Assembly (NCBI GenBank): GCA_963702305.1
Contig: CAVPBX010000003.1
Coordinates: forward strand, 62,001-126,000
Source of the DNA: PALSA-693 sp963702305
GTDB taxonomy: Bacteria; Actinomycetota; Acidimicrobiia; Acidimicrobiales; Palsa-688
Direction: 5' to 3'
DNA: 64,000 bases
Shown: positions 19,272 through 29,868 of the stretch, piece after piece
Layout: every line of letters starts with the position of its first letter
How positions within the stretch are numbered: the stretch's first letter is position 1
The notes under the pieces: generated by a model
The model's database searches: none
What the model was told of the DNA's origin: nothing
The model's input: only the letters and a program-made list of their open reading frames with translations
Program-made: the position numbers and the translations under genes

Positions 19272-20757
19272 TCAAGCCGCGGTCAGGTCGAGCAGCTCTT
19301 GGCGGGTCGGACCCTGCCGAGCCCACCGGTTCGGGCGCGCCGCGGCAGGTGCAGCGTTGGCCTTCGCCGCGGCCAACTCCATTACCCGGGCCAGCAGCAC
19401 CGGGTCCTGCATGAGTTGCTGGGGGGTGGCGAGCAGGTTGACAGCCTTGAGGATGGCCCGGCCGAGGAGAGGGTCGTCGCCACCCAACTGCATGAGCTGG
19501 TCGATCGGGCCGACGCCACCATCGTCGCTCCCGGTGGGCCGCCCGGCGGCGTCGCGGGCCATGCGGGCCATGCGAGCCCGGTCCGTCTGCACCGAGATCC
19601 GGTACCAGGGCTCGGTCTGCTCGCCGCACGCGGCCTCGTAGGCGATAGCCCGGGCCACCGGATCGTGGGGATGGGCGGCGAAGGCGTCGGTGAGGGCGAC
19701 GGCCTGCACCAGGGCCAAGCGAGCAGCCTCGGCCGTAGATGGGGTTGGTGCAGGTGTGGGCGTCGCCGACCGCATGGAATCCGGTCACCCGCGGTTGGCC
19801 ATCGTCGGTCATGAAGCGGCGGATGCGGTTGACCAGCCCGCCCATGGGGTGGACCGGTCCGTCCGGGATCAGATGGGCCACCAGACCGGGCGGCAATGGC
19901 AGGGCGGCGGCGGCCCGGTCGAAGGCGTCGGGATCCAGCAGGTGGGACCGCAGCCGGCTATCGCGGGATCCGATCGCCATGGTGAGCGAGAAGGTGCCCC
20001 GGTCGGCCGGGACCGCCAGATAGAAGAGATACCCGAGGTCGCCGGCCAGCTTGACCAGGTCCTCACCGTCGATGACCGGATCCCAATCCGCGCCGGTGCG
20101 GTACCACCTGGTGAGGTACACGATGCCGGTGTCGTGGCTCTCCTCGCCGACGTCGATCCCGAGATCGCCGAGCCAGGCGGGGACGGCCGCCCGTCGGCCA
20201 CCGGCGGCGACGACCAACTGGGCTTCCAGTCGTTCGCCGCTCACCAGCCGCACCCCTCGCACCGTTGTCGAGTCGCCCACCAGCCCGGCCATGGTCACGC
20301 CGCCGCGCCGGGTCACCGCCGGCTCGGCTGCGACGGCGGTGCGCAGCGCCCACTCCAAGGTGCTCCGCCGGGCCAACAGGACCCGCAGGTCCGCGTCTCC
20401 GTCGCGGCGGTCCGCGAAGCGGTCGGCCAGGTCGATCTCCACCCCGCCGGCGGCCACCAGGGTGGCCAGAACGTCAGGAAACCGATCACGCAAAGTGGCG
20501 GTGAGCCGCGCCAGCAGACCGTGGGTGTGCCGCACCTGCGGCGCCCCTCGGCGTTCCACCGCGAAGGCGGTGTCGGGTCCGTCGGCCACCGTCAGCTCGT
20601 CGCGGTCGAGCACGATGACCCGCTGTCCGGCGCGGCCCAATCCGAGGGCGACGCCGAGGCCGGCCACCCCGCCGCCCACCACGACGACCGGCGGCCCGCT
20701 CACCGGAGGCCCGCCACCGGCGCTCACCGGCGACCCACTCACCGGCGACCCACTCAC
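19272..20757 (-). CDS. FAD-dependent oxidoreductase, one frameshift
   Basis: The N-terminal Rossmann motif VVVVGGGVAGLGVALGLGRA followed by VIVLDRDE marks an FAD-binding oxidoreductase of the hydroxylase/halogenase-like group. Later blocks are GGVTMAGLVGDSTTVRGVRL and FHAVGDAHTCTNPIYGRGCS, the GD motif that contacts FAD. After this the frame breaks near 19715; removing one base joins it to LALVQAVALTDAFAAHPHD and a C-terminal helical part ending TRQELLDLTAA. The full protein would have about 495 residues. The start is uncertain because the first codons lie in a tandem repeat with several GTG/ATG-like options. It is 10 bp upstream of the amidohydrolase. Confidence 0.75.
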
Positions 20758-20767
20758 CGGCGACTCC
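20723..20767. repeat. Three 15-bp tandem repeats at the start of the FAD oxidoreductase
   Basis: The unit CTCACCGGCGACCCA occurs at 20723-20737 and 20738-20752, and with a changed end (CTCACCGGCGACTCC) at 20753-20767. On the coding strand it encodes a repeated VSGSP peptide and offers several GTG start codons in a row. Changes in copy number would alter the N-terminus but keep the frame, because 15 is a multiple of 3. Confidence 0.8.
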
Positions 20768-20769
20768 GG

Positions 20770-22406
<1,637 letters not shown>

Positions 22407-22459
22407 GTGGTGTCCCTTCGGGCAGCCATGTGGTGCTGCATGATCGCGCGTCGGCGCGG

Positions 22460-23054
22460 CTACTGCAGCCCCACGGCCCGGGTCCAGATCGCGGTCATGG
22501 CGGCCACCGCCTGCTCGTCGTCGAACCGCTGCCCCAGCAGGTGGCGCACCTCGGCGAAGTTCTCGACCATGCCGCACAGCATCGCCGCGGTGAGGTCGGC
22601 GTCGAGCGAGGGGTCGGCCTGCCCGGCCGCCTGCAGATGGCGCAGCCCCCGGGCCGCCCGCTCCACGAACGCCAGCCGGGACGCCTGCCGATGCTGGCGC
22701 ACTTCGGGATTGAAGGTGGCGACCTGGAGGACGACGGCGTACAAGGCCGGAGTGGCGGGCAAAGGCCCGCACGAACAGACGGTTGGCGGCGGCGATGCGG
22801 GCCACCGGGTCCGGCCCGGCCAGGTTGCCGACGTGCGACTGGCGGTACAGCTCGTCGATGAGCTCGTCGACGACCTCCCGGAAGATGGCCTCCTTGGAGT
22901 CGAAGTAGGTGTAGAAGGTCCCGTTGGCCACCCCGGCCGCGGCGGCGATGTCGGCGATGCGGGCGTCGAGGAATCCGTCCCGCTCGAACACGCCGGCGGC
23001 CGCCCGCACCAGCGCGGCCCGGGTGCGCAGGCCCCGCTGCGTCAGCGCCGTCAT
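22460..23054 (-). CDS. TetR-family transcriptional regulator, one frameshift
   Basis: A regulator of about 197 residues. The N-terminal helix-turn-helix is typical: RAALVRAAAGVFERDGFLDA, IADIAAAAGVANGTFYTYF, DSKEAIFREVVDEL. The ATG at 23054 overlaps the stop of the acyl-CoA dehydrogenase gene (ATGA). A shift near 22754, one extra C in GCCCGCCACT, separates RLFVRAFA from the ligand-binding part ALYAVVLQVATFNPEVRQH, which runs to the stop at 22460. Such TetR proteins commonly repress fatty acid catabolic genes and respond to acyl-CoA. Its likely operator is the palindrome at 24286-24303 between the two divergent operons. Confidence 0.8.
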
Positions 23055-24220
23055 TGCGGGTCTCGGGGCAGGCCGAGGACCCATTCGGCGATGATGTTGC
23101 GCTGCACCGCCCACGTCCCGCCGCCGATCGTCAGGGCCGGGGAAAAGAGGTAGCCGTAGTGCCACACCGGCGCCACGCCCGGCATCAGGTCCTCGGCGAA
23201 CACGATCTCCGTCGCCCCGCGCCGGGACCGGTCGGGCAACGGCCCGGCCGGCCCGGATCCAGCCAACATCCCCGCCGAGCCGGCCAGGGCCTTGGCCGCC
23301 TCCATCACGTGCTGACCGTGCTCGTCGGCCAACAACTTCTGCACCGACGCCTCGGGTCCCGGGGTCTTCCCGGCCAACCGGGCCGACAGGCTGCGCAGGC
23401 GGATGAGGCGCAGCAGCTCCCCCTCGATCCACACCCGGGCGACCTGCTGGCGCAGCACCGGGTCGGTGGTCCGGGCCAGCGCCACCAGGTCCCGGCTGGA
23501 CGGCCCGCTGCCCCACAGGGCCCCGCCGCTGGAAAGCGACACCCGTTCGTTGGCCAGGGTGGCCTTGGCCAGACGCCATCCGTCATTTTCCTCACCGACC
23601 AGGCAGTCGACCGGCAGGCGCACGTCCTCGAAGAAGATCTGGTTGAAAGAGTGGGCCCCCGTCATGTCGATGATCGGCGTCATGGTGATGCCCGGCGTGT
23701 CCATGGGGCACACGAAGTACGAGATGCCCCGGCGTTTCGGGGCGGCCGGGTCGGTGCGGGCCAGCAGGATGCCCAGGCGGGCCAGGTGGGCCCCGCTCGT
23801 CCAGATCTTGGAGCCGTTGACCACCCACTCGTCGCCGTCGCGCTCGGCCCGGGTGGAGAGCGCCGCCAGGTCGGAGCCGGCGTCGGGCTCGCTGAAGAGC
23901 TGGCACCAGAACTCCTCGCCGGCGAGGGCCGGCCACAGGTACCGCTGCTGCTGGGCGGGGCTGCCGGCCAGCAGGATCGTCGGCGCGGCCCAGCCGATGC
24001 CGATGGGATTCAAGGGCCGCGTCACGCCGGCGCGGTCGAGTTCCTCGTCGATGACCAGCTGGTGGACCGGGTCGGCGTCCAGCCCGTAGGGCGCCGGCCA
24101 GTGGGGCACCACCCATCCGGCCTCGGCCAGCTGTCTGCCGGTCGGCTGGGAGTGGTCGGCCAGCCAGGTCCGCACCGCCAAGCGGCGGGGGTCGTCGTCG
24201 GACGCCAGCTCGAAGTCCAC
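23051..24220 (-). CDS. Acyl-CoA dehydrogenase
   Basis: A 389-residue flavoprotein that introduces the alpha-beta double bond into an acyl-CoA. Family blocks include WCQLFSEPDAGSDLAALSTR, DEWVVNGSKIWTSGAHLARL, ISYFVCPMDTPGITMTPIID and FFEDVRLPVDCLVGEENDGW. The C-terminal part is arranged as in the actinobacterial FadE group used for branched, sterol-like or long substrates: no clear catalytic Glu at the classical 376-type position, and a C-terminal IIAEWVLGLPRD. It is the first gene of the minus-strand operon and overlaps tetR by 4 nt. Its start lies 107 bp from the divergent second dehydrogenase. The exact substrate cannot be read from the sequence. Confidence 0.92.
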   Translation of the reverse strand: MDFELASDDDPRRLAVRTWLADHSQPTGRQLAEAGWVVPHWPAPYGLDADPVHQLVIDEELDRAGVTRPLNPIGIGWAAPTILLAGSPAQQQRYLWPALAGEEFWCQLFSEPDAGSDLAALSTRAERDGDEWVVNGSKIWTSGAHLARLGILLARTDPAAPKRRGISYFVCPMDTPGITMTPIIDMTGAHSFNQIFFEDVRLPVDCLVGEENDGWRLAKATLANERVSLSSGGALWGSGPSSRDLVALARTTDPVLRQQVARVWIEGELLRLIRLRSLSARLAGKTPGPEASVQKLLADEHGQHVMEAAKALAGSAGMLAGSGPAGPLPDRSRRGATEIVFAEDLMPGVAPVWHYGYLFSPALTIGGGTWAVQRNIIAEWVLGLPRDPQ

Positions 24221-24285
24221 CGGCCCACCTCTCTGCCGGGCCGGTCTTGCGCCGGTCCCCAGCCGCCAGTATGTTGCACTTATCT

Positions 24286-24303
24286 GAACCCGACGTCAAG
24301 TTC
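24286..24303. promoter_or_regulatory. Palindromic operator candidate between divergent catabolic operons
   Basis: GAACCCGACGTCAAGTTC is symmetric at 14 of 18 positions (GAAC-nn-GACGTC-nn-GTTC). It lies in the 107-bp gap between the two acyl-CoA dehydrogenase genes, 25 bp upstream of the plus-strand start. The complement of CGTCAA inside it gives TTGACG, a good -35 box for the minus-strand operon, so a bound repressor would block that promoter. The TetR protein encoded in the minus operon is the natural candidate to bind it. Confidence 0.5.
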
Positions 24304-24327
24304 GAGTTCGTGGCGCAGGGGAGGGCC

Positions 24328-25473
24328 ATGCTGTTCACCGAGGACCACCAGGCGTTCCGCCAGTCCGTGCGGGGGGTGCTGGCTCGTGAGGTGACGCCGC
24401 ATGCCGACGAGTGGGAGGAGGCCGAGACCTTCCCGGGGCACCAGGTGTTCAAGGCCTTGGGCGGCGCCGGGTTGTTCGGGCTGGAGTACGACCCCGCCTA
24501 CGGCGGCCAGGGCGCGGACCACACCTACACGGTGATCCTCGGCGAGGAGTTGGGCGGGATGGGCTGCGCCGGCGTGGCGATGGCGGTGTCGGTGCAGACC
24601 GACATGGCGACGCCGTCGCTGCACCGGTTCGGCAGCCACGAGCTCAAGCAGCGGTACCTGGCCCCGGCCGTGCGGGGCGAGATGATCGCCTCCATCGCGG
24701 TGACCGAACCCGACGCCGGCTCCGACGTGGCCGGCCTGCGGACCCGGGCCGTTCGGGACGGCGACGAGTGGGTCATCAACGGGTCGAAGCTGTACATCAC
24801 CAACGGCACCCAGGCCGACTGGTTGTGCCTGCTGGCCCGCACGTCGGACGAGGGCGGGTACCGGGGCATGTCGCAGATCCTGTTCCCCACCGACGCGCCC
24901 GGGTTCTCGGTCAGCCGCAAGCTGCGCAAGCTGGGCCACCGGTCCTCGGACACCGCGGAGCTGTCCTTCGTCGACGCCCGGGTGCCGGTCGCCAACACCA
25001 TCGGGGTGGAGGGCCGGGGCTTCCAGCAGCAGATGACCCAGTTCCAAAACGAGCGGATGATCGCCGCCTACTCCGCCGTCGGCAGCATGGGCGGGGCGCT
25101 GCGCCGCACCGCGGACTACCTGCGGGAGCGCCAGGCGTTCGGCCAACCCCTGCTGGCCAACCAGTACCTCCAGTTCCGCCTGGCCGAGCTGTCGGCGGAG
25201 GTGGATCTGCTGCGCCAGTACAACTACGCCTGCGCCGAGGCCTACCTCCGCGGCGAGGACACCACCCGCTTCGCCAGCATCGCCAAACTCAAGGCCGGTC
25301 GGCTGCAGCGGGAGATCGCCGACACCTGCCTGCAGTTCCACGGGGGTGTCGGCTACATGGAGGAGACCTGGGTGTCGCGGTACTTCCGGGACAGCCGGTT
25401 GTTGTCGATCGGTGGCGGCGCCGATGAGGTGATGCTGCAAGTCCTGGCCCGCCTCGACGGCTTCACGGCCTGA
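24328..25473 (+). CDS. Acyl-CoA dehydrogenase
   Basis: A 381-residue classical acyl-CoA dehydrogenase. Blocks: FTEDHQAFRQSVRGVLAREV at the N-terminus, IASIAVTEPDAGSDVAGLRT (FAD and substrate binding), VINGSKLYITNGTQADWLCL, RLKLGHRSSD-like KLRKLGHRSSDTAELSFVDA, and the C-terminal DTCLQFHGGVGYMEETWVSR followed by RDSRLLSIGGGADEVMLQ. The ATG at 24328 has a GGGGAGGG ribosome site; the in-frame ATG at 24247 would run through the divergent promoter region. It leads the plus-strand operon and resembles isovaleryl/citronellyl-CoA dehydrogenases by context, not by a decisive residue. Confidence 0.93.
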   Translation: MLFTEDHQAFRQSVRGVLAREVTPHADEWEEAETFPGHQVFKALGGAGLFGLEYDPAYGGQGADHTYTVILGEELGGMGCAGVAMAVSVQTDMATPSLHRFGSHELKQRYLAPAVRGEMIASIAVTEPDAGSDVAGLRTRAVRDGDEWVINGSKLYITNGTQADWLCLLARTSDEGGYRGMSQILFPTDAPGFSVSRKLRKLGHRSSDTAELSFVDARVPVANTIGVEGRGFQQQMTQFQNERMIAAYSAVGSMGGALRRTADYLRERQAFGQPLLANQYLQFRLAELSAEVDLLRQYNYACAEAYLRGEDTTRFASIAKLKAGRLQREIADTCLQFHGGVGYMEETWVSRYFRDSRLLSIGGGADEVMLQVLARLDGFTA

Positions 25474-25492
25474 GGCGCGGAGGCCCCCGCCG

Positions 25493-26287
25493 ATGCCCTC
25501 CGTCGCCGAGCTGTGCGCCGACCTGGCTGACGAGCACGCGGCCCTGGACGCGGTCGTCGCCGACCTGCCCGGGCCGGCCTGGACGACGGCCACCCCCGCC
25601 GCCGGCTGGGATGTGCAGGACAGCGTCAGCCACCTGTGCTTCTACGACGAGGCCGCGGCCCTGGCCCTCGACAACCCCGGGGCGTTCGAAGCGTGGCGAG
25701 ACCAGACGGTCGCCGCCATCGCCGCCGGCGGCACCGCCGACGTCGATCTAGGCCGCGACGGTGGCGGCCCGGCGGTCCTCCTGGCGCGGTGGCGCACCAG
25801 CCGGGCCGGCTACCTGGCGGCGGCCGCCACCCGAGCCGCGTCGGATCCGGGGATGCGAGTCCCGTGGTTTGGGCCGCCCATGAGCATCGCTAGCTTCACC
25901 ACCGCCCGGCTGATGGAGACCTGGGCCCACGGCGCGGACGTCCGCGACGCCCTCGGCGTGCCGTTGGCGCCGAGCCTTCGGTTGCGCCACGTGATCCACC
26001 TGGGCGTGACCGCCCGGCCCTTCGCCTTCGCCGTCCACGGGGTCGACGACCCGGGCGATCCCATCCGGGTGGAGGCCCAAGCCCCCGACGGGACCACCTG
26101 GACCTGGGGGCCCGACGAAGCCGCCGACCGGGTGTCCGGGCCGGCCCTGGACCTGGCCCTGCTGCTGACCCAGCGCCGGCACCGCAGCCGCACCGGTGTC
26201 ACCGCCACCGGGCCGACCGCCGAGGCCTGGCTGGCCATCGCCCAGGCCTTCGCCGGTCCGCCGACCGTCACCGACCAAGCCCGCTAG
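25493..26287 (+). CDS. MDMPI/DinB-fold protein (TIGR03084-like)
   Basis: A 264-residue protein of the actinobacterial TIGR03084-type group related to mycothiol-dependent maleylpyruvate isomerase. The N-terminal helical bundle includes LAATPAAGWDVQDSVSHL-like sequence (TPAAGWDVQDSVSHLCFYD), where the His is a typical metal ligand, and a second ligand region RLMETWAHGADVRDALG. The C-terminal part (VRVEAQAPDG-like IRVEAQAPDGTTWTWGPDEA) matches the MDMPI C-terminal domain. Such genes often lie in actinobacterial acyl-CoA degradation clusters, as here, 19 bp after the dehydrogenase and 9 bp before the carboxylase. Its reaction is unknown. Confidence 0.8.
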   Translation: MPSVAELCADLADEHAALDAVVADLPGPAWTTATPAAGWDVQDSVSHLCFYDEAAALALDNPGAFEAWRDQTVAAIAAGGTADVDLGRDGGGPAVLLARWRTSRAGYLAAAATRAASDPGMRVPWFGPPMSIASFTTARLMETWAHGADVRDALGVPLAPSLRLRHVIHLGVTARPFAFAVHGVDDPGDPIRVEAQAPDGTTWTWGPDEAADRVSGPALDLALLLTQRRHRSRTGVTATGPTAEAWLAIAQAFAGPPTVTDQAR

Positions 26288-26296
26288 CCCCCTTTC

Positions 26297-27943
26297 ATGG
26301 CCCCTCCCGTCCTGCCCACCGCGGTCGATCCCCACGACGCCGGCTTCGCTGAGCGCCGGGCCGGCATGCTCGGCCTGCTCGACCAGATCAACCAGCTGCT
26401 CGGGGAGGCCGCGGGGTCCGGTCGGCAAGCGGCCACCGAGCGCCATCGCGGCCGAGGCAAGCTGCCGGTCCGCGAGCGGATCGCGTTGCTGCTCGACCCG
26501 GACAGCCCGTTTCTGGAGTTGAGCCCACTGGCCGGCTACGACACCGACTTCGCGGTCGGCGGCGGGATGGTCCTGGGCATCGGGGTGGTGGAGGGCACCG
26601 AGTGCGTCATCGTCGGCAATGACCCCACCGACCTGGGCGGGGCCATGACCGCGGTCAGCATCCGCAAGCTGATGCGGGCCCTGGAGGTAGCCCGCGACAA
26701 CCGCCTGCCGTACATCCAGTTCGTGGAGTCGGCCGGCGGCGACCTCCGCGGCCTGGGAGCCGGCGACGACCCCGAAGCGGTGATGCGCCGCAACCTGACC
26801 CACTTCGCGGAGAGCGGGCGCATGTTCCACGACATCACCGAGCTCTCGGCCCTCGGCGTCCCGACGATCTCGGTCGTCTTCGGCAGCTCGACCGCCGGCG
26901 GCGCCTACCAACCGGGCCTGGCCGACTACAACATCTTCGTCCGCGGCGGCGCCAAGGTCTTCCTCGGCGGCCCGCCCCTGGTGAAGGTCGCCACCGGCGA
27001 GGACGCCTCCGACGAGGAGCTCGGCGGCGCCGAGATGCACGCCTCGGTCAGTGGTCTCGCCGACTACCTCGCCGACGACGAGCCCGAGGCCATCCGCATG
27101 GCCCGCGACGTGGTGGCGCACCTGGACTGGCGGAAGGCCGGGCCCGGGCCGGCCGGCGCGGGCGTCCCGGAGGCGCCGCGCCACGACCCCGAAGACCTGC
27201 TCGGCCTCATGCCCCTGGACCTGCGCACCCCCGTCGAGGTCCGGGAGATCGTGGCCCGTGTGGTCGACGGCAGCCGCTTCGAGGAGTTCAAACCCCGCTA
27301 TGGCCCCACCCTGGTCACCGGCTGGGCCCACATCCACGGATTCCCCGTGGGGATTCTGGCCAACAACGGCGTGCTCTTCTCGGACTCGGCCCAGAAGGCG
27401 GCCCAGTTCATCCAGCTGTGCAACCAGTCCCGGACCCCGCTGCTCTTCCTCCAGCACATCACCGGGTACATCGTCGGGCGCGAGTACGAGCGCGGCGGCA
27501 TCGTCAAGCACGGCAGTCAGATGATCAACGCCCTGTCCAACTCGAAGGTCCCCCACATCACGGTCATCCTGGGCGCCAGCTACGGCGCCGGTAACTACGG
27601 CATGGGCGGCCGAGCCTTCGACACCCGCTTCGTGTTCCTGTGGCCGACGGCCAAGATCGCCATCATGGGGCCCAAGCAGATGGCCGGGGTGATGTCCATC
27701 GTCCGCCGAGAACAGGCGGCCCGTCGGGGTCAGCCCGTCGACGAGGCCCTCGACCGCGCCATCACCAAAGCGGTCGAGGACTTCGCCGAGGCCCAGTCGC
27801 TCGCCCTGTACGCCACCGGGCGGGTGGCCGACGACGGCGTCATTGACCCCCGGGACACCCGCACCGTGGTGGCCATGGCCCTGTCCGCCTGCCACAGCGC
27901 CCCGGTCGAAGGAGCGACGGGTTACGGAGTGTTCCGGCTTTGA
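26297..27943 (+). CDS. Acyl-CoA carboxylase, carboxyltransferase (beta) subunit
   Basis: A 548-residue carboxyltransferase that moves CO2 from carboxybiotin to an acyl-CoA. The two oxyanion-hole regions are clear: FGSSTAGGAYQPGLADYNIF with FLGGPPLVKVATGED, and LGASYGAGNYGMGGRAFDTR followed by WPTAKIAIMGPKQMAGVMS. The GAGNYGM segment is typical of the methylcrotonyl-CoA and geranyl-CoA carboxylase group, as opposed to AccD of fatty acid synthesis. It is translationally linked to the alpha subunit, whose ATG overlaps this stop (TGATG). The substrate is probably a beta-methyl enoyl-CoA, but the sequence does not separate methylcrotonyl- from geranyl-type with certainty. Confidence 0.92.
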   Translation: MAPPVLPTAVDPHDAGFAERRAGMLGLLDQINQLLGEAAGSGRQAATERHRGRGKLPVRERIALLLDPDSPFLELSPLAGYDTDFAVGGGMVLGIGVVEGTECVIVGNDPTDLGGAMTAVSIRKLMRALEVARDNRLPYIQFVESAGGDLRGLGAGDDPEAVMRRNLTHFAESGRMFHDITELSALGVPTISVVFGSSTAGGAYQPGLADYNIFVRGGAKVFLGGPPLVKVATGEDASDEELGGAEMHASVSGLADYLADDEPEAIRMARDVVAHLDWRKAGPGPAGAGVPEAPRHDPEDLLGLMPLDLRTPVEVREIVARVVDGSRFEEFKPRYGPTLVTGWAHIHGFPVGILANNGVLFSDSAQKAAQFIQLCNQSRTPLLFLQHITGYIVGREYERGGIVKHGSQMINALSNSKVPHITVILGASYGAGNYGMGGRAFDTRFVFLWPTAKIAIMGPKQMAGVMSIVRREQAARRGQPVDEALDRAITKAVEDFAEAQSLALYATGRVADDGVIDPRDTRTVVAMALSACHSAPVEGATGYGVFRL

Positions 27944-29868
27944 TGCAGCGGCTGCTGATCGCCAACCGGGGTGAGATCGCCTGCCGCATCGCCCGCACCG
28001 CGTCCGCGATGGGGATCGAGACGGTGGCGGTGTACGCCGAGGGCGACGTCGGGGCCCCGTTCGTCCGGGCGTGCGATCACGCCGCCGCCCTCCCGGGCCG
28101 CACGGCCGCCGAGACCTACCTCGACGTCGAGGCCCTGCTCGCGGCCGCGGCCGCGACGGGCGCCGACGCCGTCCACCCGGGGTACGGCTTCCTCTCCGAG
28201 CGGGCCGACTTCGCCCGGGCGGTGATCGACGCCGGCCTGACCTGGGTCGGACCGCCCCCCGACGTCATCGCCGCCATGGGCGACAAGCTGGCCGCCAAAC
28301 GGCTCATGGCCGGCGCCGGCGTGCCGGTCCTGCCGACGTGGCAGCCGGAAGACGCCGACGTGGTCTTCCCGGTGATGGTCAAGGCGGCCGCAGGAGGGGG
28401 CGGCAAAGGCATGCGGGTGGTGACGTCGGCCGCCGAGTTGGCCGACGGGGTGGTGGCGGCGCGGCGCGAAGCCGCGGCCGCCTTCGGGGACCCGACGGTG
28501 TTCCTCGAGCGGTACCTCACCGACGCCCGCCACGTCGAGATCCAGATCCTGGCCGACGACCACGGCGGCCTGGTGCACGGGTTCGAGCGGGAGTGCTCCA
28601 TCCAGCGCCGGCACCAGAAGGTCATCGAGGAGTCGCCGTCGCCGGCCTTGGACGAGATCCTCCGGGACCGCATGACCGGCGCGGCCCTCGCCGCGGCCAA
28701 GGCGGTCGGCTACCGCAACGCCGGGACCGTCGAGTTCGTGCTGGAGCCGTCAGGTGACTTCTGGTTTCTCGAGGTCAACACCCGGCTGCAGGTCGAGCAC
28801 GCCGTCACCGAGGCCGTGACCGGGCTGGACCTGGTCCGGGAGCAGTTGCTGGTCGCCGGCGGTCTCCCCCTCTCGGTGAGCCAGGCCGACCTCTCCATCC
28901 ATGGGCACGCCATCGAGGCCCGCCTGTACGCCGAGGACCCGGCCGCCGGCTTCCTCCCCGCCACCGGGACGCTGGTCGACTGGCACCCGGCCGACGACCC
29001 GGCGGCACGGTGGGACAGCGGCGTGGCATGCGGGAGTGAGATCGGGGTGGAGTTCGACCCCATGCTGGCGAAGGTCATCGCCCACGCGCCCACCCGGGCC
29101 GAGACCGCCGGGCGGCTGGCGCGGGCGCTGGCCCGCAGCCGCATCCGGGGCGTGACCACCAACCGCGACTTCCTGGTGGCCACCCTGCGCCACCCGGAGT
29201 TCCTGGCCGGCCGCACCACCACCTCGTTTATCGAGCAGAGCGGCGTGCCGCTGGCCCGCGCCGTCGCCGACGGCGAGATCCGGCTGGCGGCCATCGCCGC
29301 CGCGCTCGCCGCCCAGGACCGGGCCCGGGCCGCCGCGCCAGTGTTGCGCAGCGTGCCCAGCGGTTGGCGCAACAGCGTCATGCCGCCCGAGACGAGGGGG
29401 TTCGGGCACGACGGCGAGGAGATCGAGGTCACCTACCGCCAGCAGCGGGATGGCACCTTTCTCTTCGGCGCCGCCCCCGTGCGCCGGCACGATGTGACCG
29501 GCGGGTGGGTGGAGTTCACCCGCGGCGGCCGCTGGCACCGCATCCACGTGCTCCAGGTCGACGACCAGGTCTGGGCCCAGGGCCCCGAGGGGGACGTGCT
29601 GCTGGCGGTGCGGCCCCGCTTCGCCGAGCCCGAGCGCGACGCCGTCGCCGGCGGCTTGGTGGCCCCCATGCCTGGCAAGATCCTGGCCGTGGACGTGGCG
29701 GCCGGCGACACCGTGGCAGAGGGCCAGCTGCTCATGATCGTGGAGGCCATGAAGATGGAGCACCGCATCACCGCCCCCCACCCCGGCCGGGTGACCGAGG
29801 TCCGGGCCCGGGCGGGGGATCAGGTCGCCGGCGGCGATCTCCTCGTCGTCCTGGGGGAGCCCGGGTGA
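27943..29868 (+). CDS. Acyl-CoA carboxylase, biotin carboxylase + biotin carrier (alpha) subunit
   Basis: A 641-residue alpha subunit. It begins LLIANRGEIACRIARTA, the biotin carboxylase N-terminus. The ATP-grasp glycine loop is KAAAGGGGKGMRVV, followed by ERECSIQRRHQKVIEESPSP and FLEVNTRLQVEHAVTEAVTG with catalytic Glu, Asn and Arg. The middle region is a short BT-type linker. The C-terminus is a biotinyl domain with VEAMKMEH, biotinylated Lys at residue 604. The ATG at 27943 overlaps the beta-subunit stop. The following atuA gene starts at a GTG that overlaps this stop (GTGA), so the whole cluster is translated as one tightly coupled unit. Confidence 0.94.
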   Translation: MQRLLIANRGEIACRIARTASAMGIETVAVYAEGDVGAPFVRACDHAAALPGRTAAETYLDVEALLAAAAATGADAVHPGYGFLSERADFARAVIDAGLTWVGPPPDVIAAMGDKLAAKRLMAGAGVPVLPTWQPEDADVVFPVMVKAAAGGGGKGMRVVTSAAELADGVVAARREAAAAFGDPTVFLERYLTDARHVEIQILADDHGGLVHGFERECSIQRRHQKVIEESPSPALDEILRDRMTGAALAAAKAVGYRNAGTVEFVLEPSGDFWFLEVNTRLQVEHAVTEAVTGLDLVREQLLVAGGLPLSVSQADLSIHGHAIEARLYAEDPAAGFLPATGTLVDWHPADDPAARWDSGVACGSEIGVEFDPMLAKVIAHAPTRAETAGRLARALARSRIRGVTTNRDFLVATLRHPEFLAGRTTTSFIEQSGVPLARAVADGEIRLAAIAAALAAQDRARAAAPVLRSVPSGWRNSVMPPETRGFGHDGEEIEVTYRQQRDGTFLFGAAPVRRHDVTGGWVEFTRGGRWHRIHVLQVDDQVWAQGPEGDVLLAVRPRFAEPERDAVAGGLVAPMPGKILAVDVAAGDTVAEGQLLMIVEAMKMEHRITAPHPGRVTEVRARAGDQVAGGDLLVVLGEPG

